From NCBI RefSeq assembly GCF_003144095.1, contig NZ_NSKH01000023.1, positions 1,059,745-1,100,355 on the forward strand: a stretch of DNA of 40,611 bases, read 5' to 3'. Of this stretch, positions 13,236-21,010 are shown piece by piece (the first letter of the stretch is position 1; each line of letters begins with the position of its first letter). The translations under genes and the position numbers were made by a program. The notes under the pieces were generated by a model. The model did not search any database. It worked only from the letters and a program-made list of their open reading frames with translations, and was not told the origin of the DNA. The DNA is from Streptomyces sp. ICBB 8177. Its GTDB lineage: Bacteria; Actinomycetota; Actinomycetes; Streptomycetales; Streptomycetaceae.

Positions 13236-13733
13236 TCAGGCCGCCTCGGCCCGTTCCGGGGCGGCCCGGCGCAGCCACAGGATGCCGGTGATCGGCAGCG
13301 CCAGGGGGATCAGCAGGTAGTCGACGCCGTAGTACGACCACACCGTCTGGTCGTGGAAGAGCGACGGCGTCACGATGGTGAGCGTGCCCACGATCAGCAC
13401 GCCCGCGAGTTCCGCCGCGCAGCACACGATGCCGATCCGCCGCGCCGACTCCCCGCCGCGCACCAGCGTCACCAGGATGAACGCGTAGACGACGGCGGCG
13501 ACCGCGGACAGCACGTAGGACAGCGGCGCGCGGTGGAACTGGGCGATCAGCTGGAAGACGGACCGCGATCCGGCGGCCACGGTGAACAGTCCGTAGAGGG
13601 AGACGATGAGCCGCCCCGGTCCCTCGCCGATCTTGCGGCGCGGGCGGCCCGCGGCGGGTGCCGTGTCCGTCGTCGCTTCCCCGATGGTCTTCCCGGCCGT
13701 GCCGGTGCCGGGCGTCGTGCCGGTGTCAGCCAT
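13236..13733 (-). CDS. Conserved integral membrane protein
   Basis: The 165-residue protein has a hydrophilic Thr/Ala/Gly-rich N-terminus of about 38 residues and then roughly four transmembrane segments (IVSLYGLFTVAAGSRSVFQL, the ALSAVAAVVYAFILVTLV-like stretch, IGIVCCAAELAGVLIVGTL and LLIPLALPITGILWL). No catalytic motif is visible. Its ATG lies 8 nt inside the end of the preceding gene (13726-14094), so the two are co-translated and may form a membrane complex. It resembles hypothetical membrane proteins common in Streptomyces; the function is unknown. Confidence 0.8.
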   Translation of the reverse strand: MADTGTTPGTGTAGKTIGEATTDTAPAAGRPRRKIGEGPGRLIVSLYGLFTVAAGSRSVFQLIAQFHRAPLSYVLSAVAAVVYAFILVTLVRGGESARRIGIVCCAAELAGVLIVGTLTIVTPSLFHDQTVWSYYGVDYLLIPLALPITGILWLRRAAPERAEAA

Positions 13734-14094
13734 GGCCGCCTCCCCAGATGTCGAAGAGCCTGATTTCCAGGACGGCCAGCACCAGGCCGCCCGCCGTCAC
13801 GATCGCCGAGCCCCAACGGGTGCGCTCCAGCAGCGACATGAAGCCCGCCGCCGGCACCGCGAGCGCGGCACCCGCGAGGTAGGCGAGGAAGAGGGCGTCG
13901 CCGCCGTCCGCCTTGTGCCCGCTCGCCGTCTTCGCGATGCCCACCACCAGTTGGGCCACCGCGAGCACGGAGACCACGGCCATGCCGACGAAGTGCCAGT
14001 CCTTGGTGGACTGGTCGCGGGCGGTGGCCAGACCGCACCACGCCGCGAGCAGCAGGGCGGTCACCGTCACCGCGACGGTAAGCGCACCGATCAC
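13726..14094 (-). CDS. Small integral membrane protein
   Basis: A 122-residue protein with about four hydrophobic segments (VIGALTVAVTVTALLLAAW at the N-terminus, VGMAVVSVLAVAQLVVGIA, LFLAYLAGAALAVPAAGFM and SAIVTAGGLVLAVLEIRLF). The GTG at 14094 follows GGAGGATCC, a strong RBS; the open frame extends much further upstream but without coding character. It overlaps the following membrane protein by 8 nt, so the pair is a two-gene operon read leftward. No family with known function was recognised. Confidence 0.75.
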   Translation of the reverse strand: MIGALTVAVTVTALLLAAWCGLATARDQSTKDWHFVGMAVVSVLAVAQLVVGIAKTASGHKADGGDALFLAYLAGAALAVPAAGFMSLLERTRWGSAIVTAGGLVLAVLEIRLFDIWGGGHG

Positions 14095-14291
14095 CGGATC
14101 CTCCGGAAGGCGGGACGTACCGGACGGCGCGGACCGGCCGGGCGGGCGTATGGGGGCATGCGGTGACTTTAGTACGGAGCCGTCCCCGCTCCCGCCACGG
14201 GTCGTCCCGCGAGGCCGACGCGCGGTCGTGACACCGCCCGGCCCGTCCACACCCGACCGCTGTCCGCATCCCGGACAAGGTGACCGGTATG

Positions 14292-14320
14292 TGGAATGGT
14301 GCTCCGGTGTCTGGTTTACT
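14292..14320 (+). promoter_or_regulatory. Possible promoter of the metNIQ leader transcript
   Basis: TTTACT (14315-14320) is a reasonable -10 box with a weak -35, TGGAAT (14292-14297), 17 nt upstream. Transcription would begin near 14327, at the ATG of the short leader ORF, giving a leaderless message. This is a prediction from spacing only. Confidence 0.4.
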
Positions 14321-14327
14321 GGTGCGC

Positions 14328-14411
14328 ATGACGACGACGAACCGCCGCACCCGCGCGACCGAGGCGATGACGCCCGGTGTTCGTCGTATGTGCCGAATGT
14401 GTGCGCTCTGA
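14328..14411 (+). CDS. Putative Cys/Met leader peptide upstream of metNIQ
   Basis: A 27-codon ORF (ATG 14328 to TGA 14411) ends in VRRMCRMCAL: two Cys and two Met codons within seven residues near the stop. The terminal codons are unusual for this genome (CGT CGT, CGA, TGT). Short ORFs ending in Cys-containing clusters precede sulfur-metabolism operons in actinobacteria, and some mediate cysteine-responsive attenuation. Here the downstream operon imports methionine. An internal ATG at 14367 would give a 14-residue form. A small stem CTCGC/GCGAG lies just downstream at 14428-14445. The position about 310 nt before metN fits an attenuator, but its working is inferred. Confidence 0.5.
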   Translation: MTTTNRRTRATEAMTPGVRRMCRMCAL

Positions 14412-14722
14412 GGGCCCCTGCCTGAGCCTCGCGCCCCGAAGCGAGACCCGACGCGCGAACGGCCGTGACCGTTCCCCGCAGCACCACGGACACCGCACAC
14501 CATGAACCTCCCCACGCACCACGCGTACCCCGCGTTCGGCCGTTGCCGGATCGCGCACCACCCGCAGCCGCCCGGCACCCGCTGCGTCTGACCCCCTCCA
14601 CCGCCGGCCCGGTCCAGGGCCGCCCCCGGCATGCGCACGTCCGCGTGCCGTACCGGATTCCGAGATGAATGCCGTACGCGCCGAAGACCCCGGCCGCGTA
14701 CTCGACAGTGACGGAAACCCCA
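14412..14722 (+). other. Long leader between the short ORF and metN
   Basis: About 310 nt without a gene. It holds a 5-bp stem with 8-nt loop at 14428-14445 and a smaller ACGG/CCGT hairpin near 14460-14473. I looked for a SAM riboswitch, which often precedes met genes, and did not find its conserved core. The metN start itself is ambiguous within the last 55 nt. Confidence 0.35.
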
Positions 14723-15817
14723 GTGATCACCACCACGGGCCTGAGGAAGGTCTACCACTCGCGAGATCGCGAGAGCGTCGCCCTCGACGGCGTCGACCTG
14801 CACGTGCGCGAGGGCGAGGTGTTCGGCGTCGTCGGCCGCAGCGGCGCCGGCAAGTCCACGCTCATCCGCTGCGTCAACCTGCTGGAGCGGCCCACGTCGG
14901 GCACGGTCGAGGTGGCCGGCGCCGACCTGACCGCGCTGGCCGGACGCTCGCGGCGCGCCAACCCCGCGCTGCGCGCCGCCCGCAGCCGGATCGGCATGGT
15001 CTTCCAGCACTTCAACCTGCTCGCCTCCCGCACGGTGCAGGACAACGTCGAACTGCCGCTGGAGATCCTCGGCGTCTGTGGGCGCGAACGCACCCGCAAG
15101 GCGCGCGAACTGCTCGACCTGGTCGGGCTCGCCGACAAGGCGAAGGCGTACCCGGCGCAGCTGTCCGGCGGCCAGAAGCAGCGCGTCGGCATCGCCCGCG
15201 CGCTGGCCGGGGACCCCAAGGTGCTGCTGTCGGACGAGGCCACCTCGGCGCTCGACCCGGAGACCACGCGATCCATCCTGCGGCTGCTGCGCGACCTCAA
15301 CGAGCAGCTGGGACTGACCGTGCTGCTGATCACCCACGAGATGGACGTGGTCAAGGCGGTCTGCGACTCGGCGGCGCTGATGCGGGCCGGACGGATCGTG
15401 GAGTCCGGCACGGTCGCGGAACTGCTGGGCACGCCCGGCTCGGAGCTGGCCGACGAACTCTTCCCGGTGGGCGGCGAACCGTCGCGGCCGGGCCGCACGG
15501 TGGTGGACCTCACCTTTCACGGCGAGGTGGCCACCCAGCCGGTCGTCTCCCAGCTCGCGCGCACCTACAACATCGACATATCGATCCTGGGTGCGGCGAT
15601 CGAGACCGTCGGCGGCCGCCAGATCGGCCGCATGCGCATCGAACTGCCCGGCGCCTTCGAGGAGAACGTCGTCCCCATCGGCTTCCTGCGCGAGAAGGGA
15701 CTGCGCGTCGACGTCGCGGACCCGGCCACCGCGCCGGATACCGGCGGTCCGGCCGCCGGTAATTCGCAGTCCGAGGCCGGTGGAGACGCCGCCCTGGTCG
15801 AGGAGGCCGCCAAGTGA
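14723..15817 (+). CDS. metN: Methionine ABC transporter ATP-binding protein
   Basis: A 364-residue ABC ATPase: Walker A GRSGAGKST (residues 38-46), Q-loop in VFQHFNLL, signature LSGGQKQRVGIARAL, Walker B VLLSDEATSALD, and the switch His in LITHEMD. The C-terminal NIL domain (from about residue 258) binds methionine and inhibits transport when the cell is full. It powers uptake of D- and L-methionine through MetI. The GTG at 14723 matches the usual MITT start of homologues; GTG 14708 and ATG 14669 are in-frame alternatives with no better RBS. The stop overlaps the GTG start of metI. Confidence 0.93.
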   Translation: MITTTGLRKVYHSRDRESVALDGVDLHVREGEVFGVVGRSGAGKSTLIRCVNLLERPTSGTVEVAGADLTALAGRSRRANPALRAARSRIGMVFQHFNLLASRTVQDNVELPLEILGVCGRERTRKARELLDLVGLADKAKAYPAQLSGGQKQRVGIARALAGDPKVLLSDEATSALDPETTRSILRLLRDLNEQLGLTVLLITHEMDVVKAVCDSAALMRAGRIVESGTVAELLGTPGSELADELFPVGGEPSRPGRTVVDLTFHGEVATQPVVSQLARTYNIDISILGAAIETVGGRQIGRMRIELPGAFEENVVPIGFLREKGLRVDVADPATAPDTGGPAAGNSQSEAGGDAALVEEAAK

Positions 15818-16539
15818 CCTGGAACGAACTCCAGCCCCTCTTGTGGCCCGCGTGTTGGGACACCGTCTACATGGTGCTGTGGTCCTCCGCGATCGCGGTC
15901 CTGGTCGGCCTGCCCATCGGCGTGCTGCTCGTCCTGACCGACCGCGGCGGCCTGCTGGGCAACGCGGCCGTCAACAAGGTGCTCGGCGCGGTGGTGAACG
16001 TCGGCCGCTCGCTGCCGTTCATCATCCTCATGGTCGCGCTGATCCCGTTCACCCAGTTCGTGATCGGCACCAGCATCGGCTCCGAGGCGGCCGTCGTGCC
16101 GCTGGCCATCGGCGCCATCCCGTTCTTCGCCCGGCTCGTGGAGACGGCGGTGCGCGAGGTGGACCACGGCCTCGTCGAAGCCGTGCAGGCGATGGGCGGT
16201 GGCACCTGGACGGTCGTGCGCAAGGTGCTGCTGCCCGAGTCGCTGCCGTCGCTGGTCTCCGGCCTGACCACGACCGCGGTCGCCCTCGTCGGGTACTCGG
16301 CGATGGCCGGCGCGATCGGCGCCGGCGGCCTGGGTGACCTCGCCATCCGCTACGGCTACCAGCGCTTCGAGACCAACGTGATGCTCTACACCCTGGTCGT
16401 GCTGGTCGCGCTGGTCACCGCCATCCAACTGCTCGGCGACTTCGCCGCGCGCGCACTGGCGCACCGCGGCCGTTCGCAGGCCGCGCCCCGGCTGCGGCTG
16501 CTGCGCGCCAAGTCGCCCACCGCGGACACCGCCTCCTGA
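15814..16539 (+). CDS. metI: Methionine ABC transporter permease
   Basis: A 241-residue permease with about five transmembrane helices. The EAA loop, which contacts the ATPase, reads EAVQAMGGGTWTVVRKVLLPE. The segment LPFIILMVALIPFTQFVIGT is typical of MetI. Its GTG start overlaps the metN stop (GTGA), giving coupled translation of the two membrane-complex subunits. A 91-nt gap precedes metQ. A C-terminal basic tail of about 25 residues faces the cytoplasm. Confidence 0.95.
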   Translation: MTWNELQPLLWPACWDTVYMVLWSSAIAVLVGLPIGVLLVLTDRGGLLGNAAVNKVLGAVVNVGRSLPFIILMVALIPFTQFVIGTSIGSEAAVVPLAIGAIPFFARLVETAVREVDHGLVEAVQAMGGGTWTVVRKVLLPESLPSLVSGLTTTAVALVGYSAMAGAIGAGGLGDLAIRYGYQRFETNVMLYTLVVLVALVTAIQLLGDFAARALAHRGRSQAAPRLRLLRAKSPTADTAS

Positions 16540-16630
16540 GCCCCTTCGACTCCCTTCCGTTCCCCGCCCCGTGACGCCGTCACGGCGGTCGCAGCCGCGA
16601 CACCCCGAGAAACAGCGAAAGGCACTTTTC

Positions 16631-17482
16631 GTGCGTAACGTCACCCGCATCACCGTCTCCGCCGTCGCGCTCGGCGCGCTCACCTTCTCCCTGAGCGCCT
16701 GCGCCTCCTCCTCCGACGGAGGCGGCGGCCAGAGCAGGAGCGCCGACGCGCCGCTCATCGTCGCCGCGAGCCCCACCCCGCACGCCCAGATCCTCGACTA
16801 CGTCAAGGACCACCTGGCCGCCAAGGCCGGACTCAAGCTCCAGGTGAAGGTCTTCAGCGACTACGTGACGCCCAACACCGCCACCGAGAACGGCGACGTG
16901 GGCGCCAACTTCTTCCAGCACAAGCCGTACCTCGACGACTTCAACAAGAAGAACGGCACCCACATCGTGCCGGTCGTCGACGTCGAGCTGGAGCCGCTGG
17001 GCCTGTACTCGCACAAGCTGAAGTCCCTCAAGGACCTCAAGGACGGCTCCACCATCGCCGTACCGAACGACACCACCAACGAGGGCCGCGCCTTCAACCT
17101 GCTCCAGGCCAACGGACTGCTCACCCTCAAGCCGGGCAGCGGCGACTCCGCGACCCCCTCCAGCGTGGCGAGCAACCCCAGGCACCTGAAGTTCAAGGAG
17201 CTTGAGGCCGCCGAACTGCCGCGTTCGCTGGGCGACGTGGACGCCGCCGTCGTCAACGGCAACTACGCGCTCGGGGCGGGCCTGAACCCGGCCAAGGACG
17301 CGCTGGTGCTGGAGAAGGCGCAGGGCAACCCCTACGCCAACTTCCTCGCGGTCAAGGACGGCGACCAGAACGACCCGCGCGTGGTGAAGCTCGCGAAGCT
17401 TCTCAACTCGCCGCAGGTCAAGGAGTACATAGAGAAGACCTTCAAGGGCGCGGTCGTCCCCGCCTTCGGCAAGCCCGCGTAA
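16631..17482 (+). CDS. metQ: Methionine-binding lipoprotein
   Basis: The 283-residue lipoprotein captures methionine outside the membrane and delivers it to MetNI. The N-terminus is a lipoprotein signal peptide with lipobox LSAC (Cys24). A Ser/Gly linker and the NlpA/MetQ fold follow, with recognisable segments VFSDYVTPNTA, GANFFQHKPYL and VPNDTTNEGRA. The GTG at 16631 has an AAAGG 10 nt upstream; the longer frame would add a basic stretch ahead of the signal peptide and is rejected. It ends the metNIQ operon, with a terminator at 17504-17537. Confidence 0.95.
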   Translation: MRNVTRITVSAVALGALTFSLSACASSSDGGGGQSRSADAPLIVAASPTPHAQILDYVKDHLAAKAGLKLQVKVFSDYVTPNTATENGDVGANFFQHKPYLDDFNKKNGTHIVPVVDVELEPLGLYSHKLKSLKDLKDGSTIAVPNDTTNEGRAFNLLQANGLLTLKPGSGDSATPSSVASNPRHLKFKELEAAELPRSLGDVDAAVVNGNYALGAGLNPAKDALVLEKAQGNPYANFLAVKDGDQNDPRVVKLAKLLNSPQVKEYIEKTFKGAVVPAFGKPA

Positions 17483-17503
17483 ATCAAGCGGACCCCCTGG
17501 CCG

Positions 17504-17537
17504 GTGGCCGCGGCGCCCCGTCCGGCGCCGCGGCCAC
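17504..17537 (+). terminator. Terminator of the metNIQ operon
   Basis: A perfect 14-bp stem (GTGGCCGCGGCGCC and its complement, 17504-17517 and 17524-17537) with the 6-nt loop CCGTCC lies 21 nt after metQ. The opposing methyltransferase gene ends at 17571, so it may work in both directions. Confidence 0.75.
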
Positions 17538-17570
17538 TTCCGCGCCGGCACCCCGGGTGTCCGCGCGCGT

Positions 17571-18341
17571 CTACGGGCGCCAGTGCAGCCAGTACACGTC
17601 GGTGGTGTACGGCATCTCCAGCCGCTCCTCGCCACGGGTGACGCCCTGCCGCCGGAGCAGGTCCACCGCCTGCGCGCGGACCTCCTCCTGCTCCCGCTCG
17701 CCCAGCACCACGATGTGGCTGGAGGACATCATCCGCTCCACCACGTCGGCGACCGTCGTCACGTGCGGGTTGGGGAAGTGGCTCTCGCCTGCCACGGACC
17801 AGCCGGGCCGCCCGGTGAACGCCGCGCGCCAGCCGTCGTCCAGCGGGCTCGGCAGATCGCGCGGCGCGCAGCGGAAGTAGATCTCCTGGAACTCGGCCAC
17901 CCACGGCACCGCCGTGTCGTAGGTATTCCACACCAGCCCCAGCGCTCCGCCGGGCCGCAGCAGCCGTTCCACCTCGGCCAGCGCCCGGGGGGCGTCGAAC
18001 CAGTGCCACGCCTGCGCGGCCACCACCGCGTCCGCGCAGGCGTCCGGCAACCCGGTGGACTCCGCCGTGCCCGCCGTCGCCGCCACCCCCGGCAGCAGCT
18101 CGGCCAACCGCTCACGCATCTCCGCCACCGGCTCCACCGCGATCACCTCGGCACCCGTCAGGGCCAGCAGGCGGGTGAACTTCCCCGTGCCCGCGCCGAG
18201 ATCGACGACCGTGCGCCCGGCCTCCAACGGCAGCGCGTCCGCGAGCCGGGCGAGGGCCGCCATGGGATAGGAAGGCCGCGATCGCTCGTAGCCGCCCGCG
18301 GACCGCGGGTAACCGATTCCTGCTGCGTGGTGGACCGTCAC
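17571..18341 (-). CDS. Class I SAM-dependent methyltransferase
   Basis: A 256-residue Rossmann-fold methyltransferase (Methyltransf_11 type). Motif I is VVDLGAGTGKFTRLLAL, followed by the acidic motif II end VIAVEPVAEM, AESTGLPDACADAVVAAQAWHWF-type motif post-I residues and LRPGGALGLVWN (motif III). The segment HWFD and C-terminal LLRRQ are common in UbiE/trans-aconitate-like Streptomyces proteins. The GTG at 18341 was chosen because homologues start near HHAAGIGY; upstream codons are poor and the RBS is weak. It is convergent with metNIQ and monocistronic. The substrate is unknown. Confidence 0.85.
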   Translation of the reverse strand: MTVHHAAGIGYPRSAGGYERSRPSYPMAALARLADALPLEAGRTVVDLGAGTGKFTRLLALTGAEVIAVEPVAEMRERLAELLPGVAATAGTAESTGLPDACADAVVAAQAWHWFDAPRALAEVERLLRPGGALGLVWNTYDTAVPWVAEFQEIYFRCAPRDLPSPLDDGWRAAFTGRPGWSVAGESHFPNPHVTTVADVVERMMSSSHIVVLGEREQEEVRAQAVDLLRRQGVTRGEERLEMPYTTDVYWLHWRP

Positions 18342-18569
18342 GCGGGCAGACGGTAGCAGGAGCAGATGGCAACCGGCTGGTACGGGCGCGGGCCCGGACC
18401 GCCCCCGCACGACGCGCGCACCAGCGCCGTCGCCCGTCAGGCGGCCCCCGGCCCGCCCCGCCCCGCGCTGCGCGCACCCGTCCGGATGCTGCATGCTGTG
18501 CTTTTCACATGGCTCTGCACGAAGGGCCGGTCACACGGCTGCGGACACCAGCCCGTCGAGGAGCGGCGA

Positions 18570-19208
18570 ATGACATCCACCTTCCCTGACATCTCGATCA
18601 GCACGGAACGCCTCAGTCTGCGTGCCTACGACGAGGATGACATCCCGGCGCTGGCGGAGATGATGAGCGACGAGATGGTCACCGCCTGGAGCGACGCGCC
18701 CCACCCGTACACCGAGGCCGAGGCCCGGGCCTGGGTCACCACGACGGCGCCCGCCACCCGTGCCGAGGGCAGCGGAATCGTCTTCGCGGTCAGCGAGTTC
18801 CTCACCCAACGCCTCGTCGGCACCGTGTGGTTGAGGAACACCGACTGGGCCGTGCGCAGCACCGAGGTGCGCTACCTGACGGCACACTGGGCCCGCGGCG
18901 AGGGCTACGCGAGCGAAGCGGTGCTCGCCACCGCCCAATGGCTCTTCCAGGACCAGAAGTTCGAGCGCCTGGAGATGCGCACCGCCGCGGACAACACCGC
19001 CGCCCAGCAGGTCGCCCAGAAGATCGGCTGCATCAGCGAGGGCGTGCTGCGCCGCGCGGGCCTGGTGCGCTGCCGGGACGAGAACGGCGGATGGACCCGC
19101 GGCCGCACCGACCTCATCGTGTGGAGCCTGCTGCCCGAGGACCTCGACGGCATGTCCCTGCGCGGTGCCGACGAGGAAGGTTTCGCCGCCTACCCCGACT
19201 GGCGCTGA
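18570..19208 (+). CDS. RimJ/RimL-type GNAT acetyltransferase
   Basis: The 212-residue protein begins with the ISTERLSLRAY strand that marks RimJ/RimL-like acetyltransferases. The acetyl-CoA site is in HWARGEGYASEAVLATAQWLF, followed by NTAAQQVAQKIGC and a C-terminal WSLLPEDL. Such enzymes acetylate N-terminal amines of ribosomal proteins or small amines and antibiotics. The ATG at 18570 follows GAGGAGCGGCG at good spacing. Divergent from the methyltransferase at 18341, with about 230 nt of intergenic DNA between. The substrate is not determinable. Confidence 0.88.
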   Translation: MTSTFPDISISTERLSLRAYDEDDIPALAEMMSDEMVTAWSDAPHPYTEAEARAWVTTTAPATRAEGSGIVFAVSEFLTQRLVGTVWLRNTDWAVRSTEVRYLTAHWARGEGYASEAVLATAQWLFQDQKFERLEMRTAADNTAAQQVAQKIGCISEGVLRRAGLVRCRDENGGWTRGRTDLIVWSLLPEDLDGMSLRGADEEGFAAYPDWR

Positions 19209-19271
19209 GCCCCGCCGGCCGCGCCGGTCCCGTCCGCCCGCCGCGCCCGGCACCGACCGGCGTCCCCGGGA

Positions 19272-19311
19272 TACTGTGTTCCCCCAGGTGGCGTGAGCGC
19301 CATGGGCCTGG
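19272..19311 (+). promoter_or_regulatory. Possible promoter and leader hairpin of the precorrin methylase gene
   Basis: TACTGT (19272-19277) is a plausible -10 box. Immediately downstream a hairpin forms from CCAGG-TGGCG (19284-19293) and CGCCA-TGGG-CCTGG (19298-19311) with tetraloop TGAG and one 4-nt bulge. It lies 40 nt before the start codon. No cobalamin riboswitch consensus was seen around it. Confidence 0.35.
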
Positions 19312-19351
19312 AGGCGACGAGGACGGGTGAACCCCGCGGCGAAGGACGAGG

Positions 19352-20560
19352 ATGGCTGACCGGGTCACGGTGATCGGGTGGGACGGCACGCCGCCGACCG
19401 CGGCGGCACGGGCCGCGCTCAGGGCCGCCACGCTGGTGGCCGGCGCACCCCACCATCTGGCGCTGCCCGACGTCCCCGCCGCCGCGGAACGCGTCCGGCT
19501 CGGCAGCATCGACCTGGCCGCCCGCCGCGTCGCCGCCCACCGCGGCACCGCCGTGGTCCTGGCCGACGGCGACCCCGGCTTCTTCGGCGTCGTACGGGCG
19601 CTGCGCAAGCCGGAACACGGCCTGGAGGTCGAGGTGGTGCCCGGCGTCTCCTCCGTCGCGCAGGCCTTCGCCCGCGCCGGGATGCCATGGGACGACGCCC
19701 GCGTCGTCGTCGCCCACAGCCGCACCCTGCGCCGCGCGGTCAACGTGATCCGCGCCCACCCCAAGGTCGCCGTGCTCACCGCGCCCGGCGCCGGGCCGGC
19801 CGAACTCGCGCTCTTGCTGGGCGGAGTGCACCGCACCTTCGTCATCTGCGAGGCGCTGGGCACCGAGCGCGAGGAGGTCACCGTACTGACCTCCGACAAG
19901 GTCGCCGACCACACCTGGCGCGACCCCAACGTCGTCCTGGCCATCGGCGGCCCCTCCGCCTCCGACACCAGCGGCTGGATCGCCGGCCAGGACCCGCGCT
20001 ACCCCGGACCGCTGCGCGGCTGGGCCCTGCCCGCCGAGCGCTACGGACACGGACCCGGCGCGGCCTTCGGCTCGGCACGGCTGCGCGCCGTCCAGCTCGC
20101 CCGGCTCGGCCCGCGTACCGGTGACCTGCTGTGGGACATCGGCGCCGGGGCGGGCGAGGTCGCCGTGGAGGCCGCCCGGCTCGGCGCCGCCGTGATCGCG
20201 GTCGACCGGGACGCCGAGGCCTGCGCCCTGATCACCGCGAACGCCCGCCGCTTCGGCGTCGCCCCCCAGGTCGTCCACGGCACGGCGCCGCAGGTGCTGG
20301 AGGACCTGCCCGAGCCGGACGTGGTACGCGTCGGGGGCGGAGGCGCCCCGGTGGTGGCCGCCTGCGCCGCGCGCCGCCCGGAGCGCATCGAGGCCTCGGC
20401 CACCACGCGTGACGAGGCGGAGGAGATCGGCCGGGTGCTGGCCGAGGGCGGCTACGCGGTGGAACGCACCCTGCTGCAGTCCGTGGAGCTCGACGACGCC
20501 TGGGCGGAACGCGAACGCGCCACCGACTTCCTCCTCAGTGGCGAACTGACTCAACGGTGA
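19352..20560 (+). CDS. cobL: Precorrin-6Y C5,15-methyltransferase (decarboxylating), CbiE-CbiT fusion
   Basis: A 402-residue two-domain enzyme of corrin ring synthesis. Residues 1-205 are a tetrapyrrole methylase (CbiE) domain with LADGDPGFFGVV as the conserved glycine-rich loop and VVPGVSSVAQAFARAG. Residues about 215-400 form the CbiT class I methyltransferase domain with motif I WDIGAGAGEVAVEAARLG. Together they methylate C5 and C15 and decarboxylate the ring C acetate of the precorrin. The ATG at 19352 has GAAGGACGAGG upstream. It leads the cobalamin-related stretch ending at 26063. Family assignment is firm; oxygen-dependent or -independent route cannot be judged from this gene alone. 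Confidence 0.92.
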   Translation: MADRVTVIGWDGTPPTAAARAALRAATLVAGAPHHLALPDVPAAAERVRLGSIDLAARRVAAHRGTAVVLADGDPGFFGVVRALRKPEHGLEVEVVPGVSSVAQAFARAGMPWDDARVVVAHSRTLRRAVNVIRAHPKVAVLTAPGAGPAELALLLGGVHRTFVICEALGTEREEVTVLTSDKVADHTWRDPNVVLAIGGPSASDTSGWIAGQDPRYPGPLRGWALPAERYGHGPGAAFGSARLRAVQLARLGPRTGDLLWDIGAGAGEVAVEAARLGAAVIAVDRDAEACALITANARRFGVAPQVVHGTAPQVLEDLPEPDVVRVGGGGAPVVAACAARRPERIEASATTRDEAEEIGRVLAEGGYAVERTLLQSVELDDAWAERERATDFLLSGELTQR

Positions 20561-21010
20561 CCCGACTCGACGGCGAACCGGGTCAGCGGTGAACCCGCCG
20601 CTCGCGACGCAGAACCGGCCGCCCGGAAGGCTCGCTCCCGGACTGGCCTGTCAACGACCGTGCAGCGTACGTCTGTTCGGATGAAACCGGGGGCTCGGCA
20701 CACGATCGGGTGATCGCGCGGTAGGCTGGCGGACCGTCGTGCCGCGCGCCGGTGACCTCGCGATCCCTGCTGGGAGGTGGCGTGTTCTCGCTGGCGGCGG
20801 GCGCGGCGCCGGTGGGGGACGTGGCGCAGTCCACAGGTCCGGGAAGCCGAGTTGGGTGGCCACGGTGCGCGACCGGCCGGGACAATGAACGTCCCGGGGT
20901 GGTCGTGCCGCCTGCCACGCGTGCTCGTTCTTCCTTCGAGTGGCCTTGTGCCGCAGCCGCCGGCGCATCACGGGGCTGGAAGGAGCGACACCGATGGGCG
21001 AGGGGCACGC
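20561..21010 (+). other. 450-nt intergenic region before the BluB-CobT gene
   Basis: The region has a TAGGCT -10-like box at 20722-20727 and a GGAAGGAG-type purine run near 20980. The fragment GGGAAGCCG at about 20850 and CCTGCCACG at about 20912 superficially recall parts of a cobalamin riboswitch, but the GGTG and CCGC-ACTG core elements are missing. No protein-coding frame with Streptomyces bias was recognised, although the gene's own frame is open back to 20777. Confidence 0.3.

Noticed and set aside
14095-14722. SAM riboswitch upstream of metN
   Set aside because: No CTTATCAAGAG-like start or GGAGGGA core was found; a leader peptide explains the region better.
20750-20930. Cobalamin riboswitch before the BluB-CobT gene
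   Set aside because: GGGAAGCCG and CCTGCCACG recall parts of it, but the GGTG...TCC and CCGC-ACTGT core is absent. An Rfam RF00174 search would be decisive.
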